Of a stretch of 64,000 bases of DNA, positions 33,584-41,960 are shown in pieces (position 1 is the first letter of the stretch; every line of letters begins with the position of its first letter). Under the pieces are notes generated by a model, which saw only the letters and a list, made by a program, of their open reading frames with translations, searched no databases and was not told the DNA's origin. The position numbers and the translations under genes were made by a program. The DNA lies in contig CALAOT010000105.1 in NCBI GenBank assembly GCA_937889545.1, forward strand, positions 1-64,000. The letters are read 5' to 3'. The stretch comes from an uncultured Opitutaceae bacterium. GTDB lineage: Bacteria > Verrucomicrobiota > Verrucomicrobiia > Opitutales > Opitutaceae.

Positions 33584-34627
33584 ATGTACCTCCATGCTCT
33601 CTCCACAGCGGTGCCCGAACGATCATTCACCCAGGCCCAGTGCTGGGAATTCATCGAGCGCTCCCACTCCCGCCTTCGACTCACCAGGCGCTCGAGACTG
33701 ATTCTGCACAGCATCCTGCGAAACGATCATGGAATCGCAAAACGGCACTTTGCAGTTCCGGACATCGAGAATGTATTCGACCTGACGCCGGACCAACTGA
33801 ATGCGGCCTTTCGGCATGCGGCGCCCGAACTCGCCGGGAGAGCCCTCAAGACGGCTCTTGACCAGGCCGGAATTGTGGCCGCCGAACTGGACGCGCTGCT
33901 GATCTGCACCTGCACCGGCTACCTTTGTCCGGGACTGACCAGTTATGTCGCTGAGCAGCTGGGCCTGCGATCGGATGCCATTCTTCAGGACCTGGTGGGC
34001 CTGGGCTGCGGCGCCGCGATTCCTACAATCCGCTCGGCGAGCCACGTGTTAGCTGCCCACCCTGACGCGACCATCGCCTGCGTGGCAGTCGAAGTCTGCT
34101 CGGCGGCATTCTACCTTGATGACGACCCGGGAGTGCTCATTAGCGCCTGCCTGTTTAGCGACGGAGCGGCGGCAACGATCTGGCGCAGCCAGCAGCCGAG
34201 AGGAGCATCAAACGGCCTCCGATGCTTTGATTTTCAGACGCTTCACCGCCCCGCCGAACGAGACAAGCTTCGCTTTGAGACCCGCAATGGCAAACTGCGC
34301 AACCTGCTCCACGATACGGTGCCGGAGCTTGCAGCAAATGCGGCGGCGCAGCTTTGGGAGACGCGCGGCCCACGACCCGTTGCTAGGGTCGTCGCACACT
34401 CAGGAGGTCTCGACGTTCTTGAGTCGCTAGGTCGGGCTTTTCCCGGGTACTCCTTGGAGGCAAGTGCGCGGGTCCTCCGCGATTGCGGCAACATGAGCAG
34501 CCCCTCGGTGCTTTTCGCGCTCGCCGAGACGCTCAGGATGTTACCACCGGGCAGCGCCGCAGGCGACATGTGGCTCATCACCTTCGGGGCGGGATTCAGC
34601 GCGCACTCATGCCGGATTGGGGAATAA
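33584..34627 (+). CDS. Type III polyketide synthase (chalcone-synthase-like)
   Basis: A 347 aa homodimeric ketosynthase of the chalcone/stilbene/alkylresorcinol family. The catalytic triad is complete: Cys142 in LVGLGCGAAIP, His272 in VVAHSGG and Asn303 in DCGNMSSPSVLF. The GFGPG-like loop of plant enzymes reads TFGAGF here, followed by the C-terminus. These enzymes extend an acyl-CoA starter with malonyl-CoA and cyclise the chain to a resorcinol, pyrone or phloroglucinol. With a flavin monooxygenase and methyltransferases upstream in one operon, it parallels srsA-srsB-srsC. The starter unit cannot be predicted from the sequence. Confidence 0.93.
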   Translation: MYLHALSTAVPERSFTQAQCWEFIERSHSRLRLTRRSRLILHSILRNDHGIAKRHFAVPDIENVFDLTPDQLNAAFRHAAPELAGRALKTALDQAGIVAAELDALLICTCTGYLCPGLTSYVAEQLGLRSDAILQDLVGLGCGAAIPTIRSASHVLAAHPDATIACVAVEVCSAAFYLDDDPGVLISACLFSDGAAATIWRSQQPRGASNGLRCFDFQTLHRPAERDKLRFETRNGKLRNLLHDTVPELAANAAAQLWETRGPRPVARVVAHSGGLDVLESLGRAFPGYSLEASARVLRDCGNMSSPSVLFALAETLRMLPPGSAAGDMWLITFGAGFSAHSCRIGE

Positions 34628-34711
34628 CCGCTTGGGCACCAACTTGACCCGAATCTTCCTGCCGGGAGGCGGGGAAACTGGCATTCGGCCCCGGTTCTGC
34701 TAGTTCCGCGA

Positions 34712-36157
34712 ATGATGAACCCGTCCCCCGCACCGATGCCCAAGGAGGCTTACCGCCTCACGAAGGTCGTCTTCACCCTAGGCCCCGCAACGGAGGACGA
34801 GGCGATGCTGGAGAAGCTCATCCTGGCGGGAGTTGACGTCTGCCGGCTCAACATGGCCCATGCCGACGGCGCATGGACCCGCACAATGATCCGGCGGGTT
34901 CGCGAGGTCTGCCGCAGGACGAAGCGCCACATCGCGCTCCTCATGGACGTGAAGGGCCCGGAGATCAGGACCGGCGATCTGAAGGCGCCGGTCGACCTGA
35001 CAGCCGGGCAGCTGATCGACCTCCTTCCGGAGCCGGGCCGCGCCGAGCGCGGCGTGCTCGCGGTGAGCGTCAATTACCCCATGATGGGAAGGGATGTCTC
35101 GGCCGGGAACCTCGTGCTGGTCGACAGCGGCCTCATTCGGCTCGAGGTCATCAGCAGCTCGCCGTCCCGGGTGCGCTGCCGCGTCATCGTGCCCGCAAAG
35201 CTGCACAGCCGCCGCCATGTCAACCTGCCCGGCACAAGGGTCCGGCTGCCCGCCCTGACCGCCAAGGACCGCGCCGACATCGCGGTGGGCGTGGAGGAGC
35301 AGGTCGATTTCTTCGCTCTGTCGTTCTCGCGCGAGGCCGATGACGTCGACATCCTGAGGCGGCTGCTGTCCGGCCTGAAGAGCACGGCGCGCATCGTGGC
35401 TAAGATCGAGGACCAGTCGGGAATGGCCAACCTGGACGAGATCGTCGTCGCCGCCGACGCGGTGATGGTCGCGCGCGGCGACCTTGGAATCGAGGTGCCG
35501 ATGGAGGACCTGCCGCTGTTCCAGAAGAAGGCCGTCGAGTCGTGCATCCGGCACCGCAAGCCGGTCATTGTCGCTACCCACCTCCTAGAATCCATGATCG
35601 AGTCGCCGGTGCCCACCCGGGCCGAGGTGAGCGACATCGCCGGCGCGGTGTGGTCCACGGCGGACGCAATCATGCTTTCTGGCGAGACGGCCACGGGCCG
35701 GTACCCCCTCGAGTGCGTGCAGTTCATGAAGCGCGTCGCGGGCCGCATCGAGGGCAGCGCAACCAAGGGCTACAATGCCGACCTCCCCCTCAAGACCCAC
35801 AAGGACCGGCTGCTCCGCTCGGCGGTCGTGCTCGCGCAGGAACTCGGGGACGCCGGTATCGTGGTGTTCACCCGCAGCGGCCTGCTGCCCCAGACGCTGT
35901 CCGCCTTTCGGGCGCGGCGGTGCCCCATCTATGCGTTTACGGACGATCCGCAGGTCTTCCGGCACATGCTCCTGATGTGGGGGGTCGAGCCGTTCCTCAT
36001 GGATATCAAGCGCGATCCCGAGGAGTCCGTCCGCGACGCGTTCGCCTACCTCCTCCGGCGCGAATGGGTGAAGCCGGGCGACTGGATGGTCGTGGTCACC
36101 AACGTACTCGCGGGGGAAAAGACCATCGATTCGATCCAGATGAGGCCGGTGGAGTGA
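34712..36157 (+). CDS. pyk: Pyruvate kinase
   Basis: Catalyses phosphoenolpyruvate + ADP to pyruvate + ATP, the last step of glycolysis. The 481 aa length fits bacterial enzymes. Features seen are TLGPATEDEAMLEKLI at the N-terminus, RLNMAHADG (the usual NFSHG is changed), DVKGPEIRTG, the catalytic Lys in VAKIEDQSG, the Mg-binding VARGDLGIEVP and STADAIMLSGETATGRYPLE. The C-terminal regulatory domain with FTRSG and AFRARRCPIYAFTDD is complete. The start is ATG 34712 or the ATG directly after it. It marks the beginning of the compact, higher-GC part of the window. Confidence 0.96.
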   Translation: MMNPSPAPMPKEAYRLTKVVFTLGPATEDEAMLEKLILAGVDVCRLNMAHADGAWTRTMIRRVREVCRRTKRHIALLMDVKGPEIRTGDLKAPVDLTAGQLIDLLPEPGRAERGVLAVSVNYPMMGRDVSAGNLVLVDSGLIRLEVISSSPSRVRCRVIVPAKLHSRRHVNLPGTRVRLPALTAKDRADIAVGVEEQVDFFALSFSREADDVDILRRLLSGLKSTARIVAKIEDQSGMANLDEIVVAADAVMVARGDLGIEVPMEDLPLFQKKAVESCIRHRKPVIVATHLLESMIESPVPTRAEVSDIAGAVWSTADAIMLSGETATGRYPLECVQFMKRVAGRIEGSATKGYNADLPLKTHKDRLLRSAVVLAQELGDAGIVVFTRSGLLPQTLSAFRARRCPIYAFTDDPQVFRHMLLMWGVEPFLMDIKRDPEESVRDAFAYLLRREWVKPGDWMVVVTNVLAGEKTIDSIQMRPVE

Positions 36158-36165
36158 ATTGCCGG

Positions 36166-36187
36166 CGCCCGCCCGCGGGCGGGGGCC
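36166..36187 (+). terminator. GC palindrome downstream of pyk
   Basis: A perfect 16-base palindrome CCCGCCCGCGGGCGGG (36168-36183) lies ten bases after the pyk stop. The hairpin is strong but has almost no loop and no immediate T run; GTCTTTTTC follows about 20 bases later. It may end pyk transcription imperfectly. Confidence 0.35.
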
Positions 36188-36292
36188 TGGAGGGGCGATG
36201 TTCGGTCTTTTTCGCTTAATGCGCTCGCCAATCGGCGCGGCTTGGGGGAGCTTGGGGCCGGTTGACTCGCCAAACGCGGGTCCCACCAAGAA

Positions 36293-38350
36293 ATGTCAAA
36301 CACCAAGCCGGGCCACAAGGGGCCCCATGCCGATGACTCAGTCAAAGGCGTAATCCAGTTCAGGGCAGGCGGTTCCGCCTATGTAATCGTCGACGGGAGG
36401 CGCGACGAACCGTCGATACAGATCGCGCCCGACGACACCGGCGTCGCGCTCCCGGGCGACACGGTCACCGTGCGCATCTACCTCGGCGTCCCCGGAAAGC
36501 GCCCGGGCGAGCGGGTCGGCCGCGTGGTGCAGATTCTCGAGCGCGGCCGCACGACCATCGTAGGCGACCTCAGGCGCGAGGGCCGGAACTATTTCGTCGC
36601 CCCGGACGACCCCCGTTTCGTCTACGAGGTCGCCGTCCCCGACCCCACCCTGTCCAAGGTGCGGCCCATCCCGCATCCCGGCGACAAGGTGGTCGTAAAG
36701 CTCGGGGAATGGCGGCGGCGCGAGCAGCCCCTCGTCGGCGAGGTCACCGAGCGGCTTGGCCGAACGCACGAGCCGAGGGCGGAGCTCCTGGGCATCTTCG
36801 TGAAGCACGGCCTCGAGCCAGGCTTCCCGGCCGAGGTCGAGCGCGAGGCCGCGGGCCTTCCGGACCGCGTCGGCGCAAGGGATATCGACGGCAGGCTCGA
36901 CTACCGCGCCATCCCGGTGTTCACGATCGACCCGGACGACGCCAAGGATTTCGACGACGCCCTCTCGATCGAGGACCTCGGCGGGGGCGATCTGCGCGTG
37001 GGGGTCCACATCGCGGATGTGTCGAGCTACGTGAAGCCCGGCACGGCCATCGACCGCGAGGCCCGGGAGCGGGGCAATTCCACCTATCTGGTCGGCACGG
37101 TGATCCCCATGCTGCCGGAGAAGCTCTCCAACGGCCTCTGCTCCCTGGTCGAGGGCCACGACCGGATCTGCAAGGCAGTCTTCCTCACCTACGGCGCCGA
37201 CTGCCGGCTCCAGGAGACGAACTACGCCAACACGGTCATCCGGAGCCGAAAGCGGCTCACCTACCGGCAGGCCTACGCGCTGCTCATCGAGGCCAGCCTG
37301 GACAAGATCCGCGCCCTGCCGATCCCGCCGAAGCACCAGACCGGCTCCACCGGCCGGGCGCTCCGGGACCTCGACGACCGCGAGCTCTCCGACCTGCAGG
37401 CGTGGATTCGCGCGCTCTGGCGGATCGCGAGCGCCCTTCGCCGCGACCGGATGGCGCACGGAAGCCTGGATCTCGACATGCCCGAGACGAAGATATTCGT
37501 CGACCCGCTGGGCTACGCGGACCGCCTCGAGAAGATCGAGCAGGACGAGAGCCACCAGCTCATCGAGGAGTTCATGCTCGCCGCGAACGAGGCGGTGGCG
37601 CGGCTCACGCGCACCCACCGGCTGCCGTCGCTCTACCGCGTCCACGACGAGCCCGATCCGGAGAAGCTCAGTGAATACCGCCAGTTCGTGTCGACCTTCG
37701 GTATAAAGGTCGGCGACCTGACGCGGCGCGAGGAGGTCGTCAAGCTGCTCAAGATCCTCCAGTCGCACCCCCAAGGCCACACGCTTCGGACGCAGTTCCT
37801 GCGCAGCCTGAAGAAGGCCTGCTACCGGGCCACCGCCGACGGGCACTACGGGCTTCACAAGAAGGACTACACGCACTTCACCTCGCCCATCCGCCGCTAT
37901 TCCGACCTGGTCGTGCACCAGGTCCTGCAGTCCCACCTCGCCGGGCGCGCCCACGGGGGAGGCCTCCGCCACGACGTCCGCGGCATCCAGCACCTGGCGG
38001 AGCACCTGAGCCAGACCGAGGTCAACTCGGCCGAGGCCGAGCGCGAGAGCGTGAAGATCAAGCTTCTGGAGTTCTTCGAGCGCGAGCTGGCGAAGAAGAA
38101 GCGCACCGTCTTCGTGGCGGTCATCACCGACGTGCGCAGGCACGGGTTCTTCATCGAGCTCGTCGAGTCGATGACCTTCGGGTTCGTTTCGGCCGACACG
38201 CTTGGCGACGACTACTACCAGCTGAATGCCGAGGGCAACTCGCTCGTGGGCCGCCGCAGGCACCGGGCCTACCAATTGAACGGCAGACTTGACGTCGTCG
38301 TCGACAAGGTGGACCGGTTCAAGCGGATCATCGACTTCCGGCCGGCCTAG
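36293..38350 (+). CDS. rnr: Ribonuclease R
   Basis: A 685 aa 3'-5' exoribonuclease that degrades structured RNA and defective tRNA/rRNA. N-terminal OB-fold cold-shock domains (residues ~20-185) precede the RNB catalytic domain with PDDAKDFDDALSIE near residues 213-225, whose aspartates bind Mg2+, then VHIADVSSYV, ERGNSTYL and the YTHFTSPIRRYSDL motif. A C-terminal S1 domain (~595-680, VFVAVITDVRRHGFFIEL) completes the family layout. It starts 135 bases after pyk; the small DUF5069 gene follows 15 bases later. A long frame on the opposite strand is only its shadow. Confidence 0.96.
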   Translation: MSNTKPGHKGPHADDSVKGVIQFRAGGSAYVIVDGRRDEPSIQIAPDDTGVALPGDTVTVRIYLGVPGKRPGERVGRVVQILERGRTTIVGDLRREGRNYFVAPDDPRFVYEVAVPDPTLSKVRPIPHPGDKVVVKLGEWRRREQPLVGEVTERLGRTHEPRAELLGIFVKHGLEPGFPAEVEREAAGLPDRVGARDIDGRLDYRAIPVFTIDPDDAKDFDDALSIEDLGGGDLRVGVHIADVSSYVKPGTAIDREARERGNSTYLVGTVIPMLPEKLSNGLCSLVEGHDRICKAVFLTYGADCRLQETNYANTVIRSRKRLTYRQAYALLIEASLDKIRALPIPPKHQTGSTGRALRDLDDRELSDLQAWIRALWRIASALRRDRMAHGSLDLDMPETKIFVDPLGYADRLEKIEQDESHQLIEEFMLAANEAVARLTRTHRLPSLYRVHDEPDPEKLSEYRQFVSTFGIKVGDLTRREEVVKLLKILQSHPQGHTLRTQFLRSLKKACYRATADGHYGLHKKDYTHFTSPIRRYSDLVVHQVLQSHLAGRAHGGGLRHDVRGIQHLAEHLSQTEVNSAEAERESVKIKLLEFFERELAKKKRTVFVAVITDVRRHGFFIELVESMTFGFVSADTLGDDYYQLNAEGNSLVGRRRHRAYQLNGRLDVVVDKVDRFKRIIDFRPA

Positions 38351-38365
38351 ATCCCTGCAACCACC

Positions 38366-38896
38366 ATGAAGCACTACGACTTCCCCTCACAATTCCGGTC
38401 CCTCTATGACCAAGCGGTAAGCCACTACGCAAAGGGCCGGCGCGGGGCCGGGACCTACTTCGACAAGGCGCAGGCCACGTGGCTCGCGGAGAACGGCATC
38501 ACGGCCCAGCACATGTACGACTATGCCGAGGACGAGGTTTCGGGCGGCGAGCCGGGATTCGGGCACGCCCTCGCGATCGAGGCCGTCCGCCGCGACTACT
38601 TCCTGAACGTGCAGCGCGGCGTGGCATCGGCCGCGGTGCTCGACGAGTCGAGGATGCCTCCCAAGACCGACGCCGTGAAGGGAATCGAATGGCTGCCCCG
38701 GATAATTCCGAAGGCAAAGGCGAAGCTAAAGGGCGAGCTTCCCGACAGCCTCATGTACTGCTGCGGCGGCGACAGGCGCTTCTTCAAGGCGAACAACATC
38801 CTGCCCGCCGAGTTCCTGGGCATCGTATGGAGAAACGGGGACGACGATGCCGCCACGGTTGACTGGGCCGCGGTCCGGAGCAAGACCGCCGGCTAG
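38366..38896 (+). CDS. DUF5069-domain protein
   Basis: A 176 aa soluble protein. Its second half (WLPRIIPKAKAKLKGELPD...RRFFKANNILPAEFLGIV...DDAATVDW) resembles DUF5069, where the pattern LPRxIDKARAKLxG...FF is conserved. The first half, with AEDEVSGGEPGFGHALAIEAVRRDYF, is not typical of the short members. The function of the family is unknown. It begins 15 bases after rnr and ends ten bases before the convergent DNA polymerase gene, so it is probably read with rnr. Confidence 0.82.
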   Translation: MKHYDFPSQFRSLYDQAVSHYAKGRRGAGTYFDKAQATWLAENGITAQHMYDYAEDEVSGGEPGFGHALAIEAVRRDYFLNVQRGVASAAVLDESRMPPKTDAVKGIEWLPRIIPKAKAKLKGELPDSLMYCCGGDRRFFKANNILPAEFLGIVWRNGDDDAATVDWAAVRSKTAG

Positions 38897-38904
38897 GCGC
38901 GCCC

Positions 38905-41094
38905 TCAGAGCAGTTCCCCCTGCCTCGTGTCGGCCTCCTTGGAGCGGGCGCTGACGCCCAGGAACTTCCCATACCGCTCGAGCCAGTCGTCGATCTTCCC
39001 GGCGTAGTACTCGGGGTCGTAGGGCGCCGCAACCGGGTCGTACAGCGCGAGCGGCCTCGTGCGCTGCCAGTCGCTGGTGCGGCCCTTCTGCCCCGGGGTG
39101 ATGTAGTAGGCGACCCGGTCGCCCATCCTTGGCCGGGGCGAGAGCTGGAGCGCGGCCTCGGCCGAGGCGCGGCGCGGCTTGCCTCCGCCGGCGATGAAGC
39201 GCTCGTATGCGTCCGGGTTCATTCCCAGGACCTCGCTCTTTGCGACCTCCTCCACGGCGAGCGAGCGCTCGCCCAAGCCTTTCCGGTACCGTTCGAGGAG
39301 GCCGAGCGGAGACTCGCCCGACACGCCCAGGAGAAACCGGATCAGGGCGTCCGTCAGCTCCTTCAGGTACGGCTCGACGCCCCGCGACCGAAGCGCGCTC
39401 CCCCGCAAGATGACCCTGCCCGATTCGCTCAGCGCGTAGTTCTTCGCCTTGTAGCAGAACATCGCGTCGTAGCGGCCGTCGAATTCCAGCTCGATCCCGG
39501 CGGGGAGAATCGGGGCGACGCGGGCGAGGAGCTCCTCGGGGCGGTCGAAGTGCGCGTCGGAGGAGAGGTAGATCCCGTCCGTGTCCGCCTCGAGGATCGT
39601 GCAGCCCTGCCGGCTGAACTCGTCGATCAGCTGCTGCAGCAGCTCGCGGCCCCGCCGGGTGACCTCCGCCGCGAGTTCACCGTCGCCGAACCGGGCCCCG
39701 GAGAACCCGAGGTAGCCGTAGAACGAGTTGATGAGGATCTTGAACGCCCCCTGGCGCGCCTCCGCCTCGGCCCGCTCCTCCTGCTCGGGCGCGCTGCGCG
39801 CGAGCAGCTTGTACTTGAGCCGGTAGTCGAGCAGCCGCCTGAGAAGCGGGATGAACACGCCCAGCGAGTCGTCCGCCGGGTTCCTGCCTATGTTCAGCAG
39901 CAGGCTCGGATAGAGCGAGGCCACGTCGAAATGGAGCACGTGGCGGAACACGCCCTCGTTGAAGCTTCGCGTGTAGCCGCCGTCGAACGGGCGGATCTCG
40001 GGCGGCTGGGGGCAGGACTGGCGCGCATGGTAATACTCCTCGAGGAAGAGCAGGTCGATCTTGACGGTGGTTCCGCGCAGCATCGCCTCCTGGAGGGGGA
40101 TCGGGAAGGCCCGCGCCTGCTCGAAATAGGTCGGCAGCAGCAGGTCGGCGAGCCCCTGGGTCTCCCTCAGGTCGTCCTCGAGGTAGGCGCAGAAGCGAGC
40201 ACGGTCGCTCGCGAACACCTCCGCGATCCGGCTGCCCTCGATGTACGTCCGCCCCGAACCCTCCTCCTCGGTGATCCCAAAGTGTATCGCGACCTCCTTG
40301 AGGGTGTAGGAGTTGAGCTCGCGCGTCGCGATGTCGTTGAGCAGCGTGAGCAGGTACGTGTCCGCGACCGCCCGGCCCGGCAGGTCGCAGCGCGGGAAGT
40401 CGACCCAGCGCTCCGCCACCTTGAGCCGGCTGTTCCTGAACGCGGCCCGCTGGCCGAACCTCCCCCACGAGCAGGGCACGCGCCGCATCCGGCACCGTAC
40501 CCTGAGGTAGTTCAGGTCGAACTTGAAGATGTTGTGGCCCTCCACGACGTCGGGGTCCAGCGCGGCGAGCCGGGAGTTGAAGGCCAGAAGCAGGCGCTTC
40601 TCGGCAGCGTCGCTCATGTCCTCAAGGAGCAGGAGGTGGTTCTTCCCGCCCGAGCGCATCCCGATCGCAAGCACGCGGTCCCCCGGCTTCTCGGGGTCGC
40701 TGAATCCGCCGTCGGCGGATCCCGTCTCGATGTCAATCTGGCACCGGCGCAGCCTTCCGAAGCCCATGTCGCCGTACAGGCGCGCGCGGCGCTGGAGCAG
40801 GAACTGGCATTCGAGGGGCCGGATTGCGTCCACCGCAACCGATTCGCGCGCCGCCCTGAGGAGCCCGTCAAAAGCCTCGAGCGAATGGGCCTTGGCGAGC
40901 GTCCCCAGGACTCCGTCCCCCTTCAGGCGCTCGAACACGACGCCGGAGACCGGGGCGTCGAACGACGCGGAGGCCAGCCAGGCAAACGGCTCGAACGGAA
41001 GGGCCTTCTCCTCGCGCCCTCCGTCCGACAGCGCGACGCAGACCCGGGCCCGCCCCTCGCCGTCGATCCAGACGCCGCAAAGCGACCCGTCCAT
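38905..41094 (-). CDS. Family B DNA polymerase with 3'-5' exonuclease
   Basis: A 729 aa DNA polymerase of family B. Proofreading motifs are intact: Exo I D121-I-E123, Exo II N188 and D193 in NIFKFDLNYL, Exo III Y304-x3-D308 in YLEDD. Polymerase motifs are also complete: A with D390 in FDVASLYPS, B with K452 and N456 in KILINSFYG, C with D504 and D506 in DTDG. It is shorter than E. coli Pol II (783 aa) and lacks the long archaeal-type N-terminus. Bacterial family B enzymes often serve in damage tolerance or repair. A small membrane-protein gene lies just upstream on the same strand. No SOS box was recognised. Confidence 0.93.
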   Translation of the reverse strand: MDGSLCGVWIDGEGRARVCVALSDGGREEKALPFEPFAWLASASFDAPVSGVVFERLKGDGVLGTLAKAHSLEAFDGLLRAARESVAVDAIRPLECQFLLQRRARLYGDMGFGRLRRCQIDIETGSADGGFSDPEKPGDRVLAIGMRSGGKNHLLLLEDMSDAAEKRLLLAFNSRLAALDPDVVEGHNIFKFDLNYLRVRCRMRRVPCSWGRFGQRAAFRNSRLKVAERWVDFPRCDLPGRAVADTYLLTLLNDIATRELNSYTLKEVAIHFGITEEEGSGRTYIEGSRIAEVFASDRARFCAYLEDDLRETQGLADLLLPTYFEQARAFPIPLQEAMLRGTTVKIDLLFLEEYYHARQSCPQPPEIRPFDGGYTRSFNEGVFRHVLHFDVASLYPSLLLNIGRNPADDSLGVFIPLLRRLLDYRLKYKLLARSAPEQEERAEAEARQGAFKILINSFYGYLGFSGARFGDGELAAEVTRRGRELLQQLIDEFSRQGCTILEADTDGIYLSSDAHFDRPEELLARVAPILPAGIELEFDGRYDAMFCYKAKNYALSESGRVILRGSALRSRGVEPYLKELTDALIRFLLGVSGESPLGLLERYRKGLGERSLAVEEVAKSEVLGMNPDAYERFIAGGGKPRRASAEAALQLSPRPRMGDRVAYYITPGQKGRTSDWQRTRPLALYDPVAAPYDPEYYAGKIDDWLERYGKFLGVSARSKEADTRQGELL

Positions 41095-41107
41095 GGCACC
41101 CCGCCCC

Positions 41108-41446
41108 CTAGAAAGGCCGGACGTACACCATCGCGACCGCGGTGATGGCGAGAACGAACGCGATGATCATGTAGAGGTCGGCCGAGGCGCGCTTGCGGTA
41201 GGCGACCGCCGCCATCGAGCCGAGGCCGAGCCAGCACACCAGCTTGACCATGGCCCACCTGGGGAACCCGAGCTCCAGCTTGTGGAGCATCGTGAACCCC
41301 GAAACCACGACAAGGAGCGCCGCGATCCCCGTGATCATGAGCACGCGCCTTCGGGTCTCCTGGGGGGCGGCAAACGCGTAGAACGTGTACCCCAGGAGCA
41401 CGATGACCGAGCTCAGGTGGAGCACGAGGTAGGTGTGTATGGTCAT
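41108..41446 (-). CDS. Small membrane protein of unknown function
   Basis: A 112 aa protein from the ATG at 41446 with four hydrophobic helices (residues ~5-24, 33-51, 62-79 and 88-107) and basic loops (PQETRRR, YRKRAS), which predicts the loops inside. A longer frame to 41497 adds charged residues unlike a membrane protein start. It is upstream of the family B polymerase gene (13 bases apart) and may be cotranscribed, although a functional link is not evident. I do not recognise the family. Confidence 0.75.
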   Translation of the reverse strand: MTIHTYLVLHLSSVIVLLGYTFYAFAAPQETRRRVLMITGIAALLVVVSGFTMLHKLELGFPRWAMVKLVCWLGLGSMAAVAYRKRASADLYMIIAFVLAITAVAMVYVRPF

Positions 41447-41689
41447 CGTGGAAGCTGGGGAAAAAGGATGGACACTCCGCCTGTGCCGTATGCCCAAAGG
41501 CTCAAGACCTTTTCATGTCAAGGTGGGTGCCGCCGTCGCGGCGTTTGCTTTCCGGTTTACGGCCTAGCAGCTTCCGCGGCGGTTTTGGCTCCCGTAATGT
41601 TTCCAAGGCAAAGAGCAGTTTTTGAAAGCACCTCGAACACTGCAGGGTGTCTGTCCTTGAGTCTGGGTAATGTCGGCCCACCGTCAAGT

Positions 41690-41905
41690 ATGCCCTTGCG
41701 GATTCTACTGGCGACCATCGGCAGCTCAGGCGACGTCCATCCGGTGATCGGTCTCGGGCGGGCGCTCAAGGCACGCGGCCACATCGTCACCATCGTGACA
41801 ATGAGCTCTTCTCGGAGCAAGTTCGCGAAAGCGGCCTCGAATTCGTCCCGATGGGACAGCGCGGCATCGCTGGAGCGCCCATGCTCGCTCATCGAGCAGC
41901 TCGGC
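41690..41905 (+). pseudogene. UDP-glycosyltransferase N-terminal fragment, frameshifted
   Basis: From ATG 41690 the frame gives MPLRILLATIGSSGDVHPVI and GLGRALKARGHIVTIVT, the unmistakable N-terminus of a GT1 (UGT-like) glycosyltransferase. The frame then turns into nonsense. Shifting by one base at about 41803 restores ELFSEQVRESGLEFVPMG, the next helix and strand of the family. Only about 70 codons are left; the remaining ~340 residues, including the nucleotide-sugar site, are absent, and the next gene's 3' end follows directly. It is a dead remnant. Confidence 0.75.
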
Positions 41906-41960
41906 TAGGGGCCCTTGCGGAACCGGGCCCCGCTCGGCGGATTCGGGCTCCGCTGCATGC

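Noticed and set aside
36338-38374. 678-codon open frame on the minus strand opposite rnr
   Set aside because: It mirrors a verified RNase R gene; its composition (Val, Leu, Gly, Arg, Asp repeats) is what the antisense of GC-rich codons yields, and it has no domain.
39550-41145. 531-codon open frame on the plus strand opposite the DNA polymerase gene
   Set aside because: Antisense of a gene with all catalytic motifs intact; no family signature.
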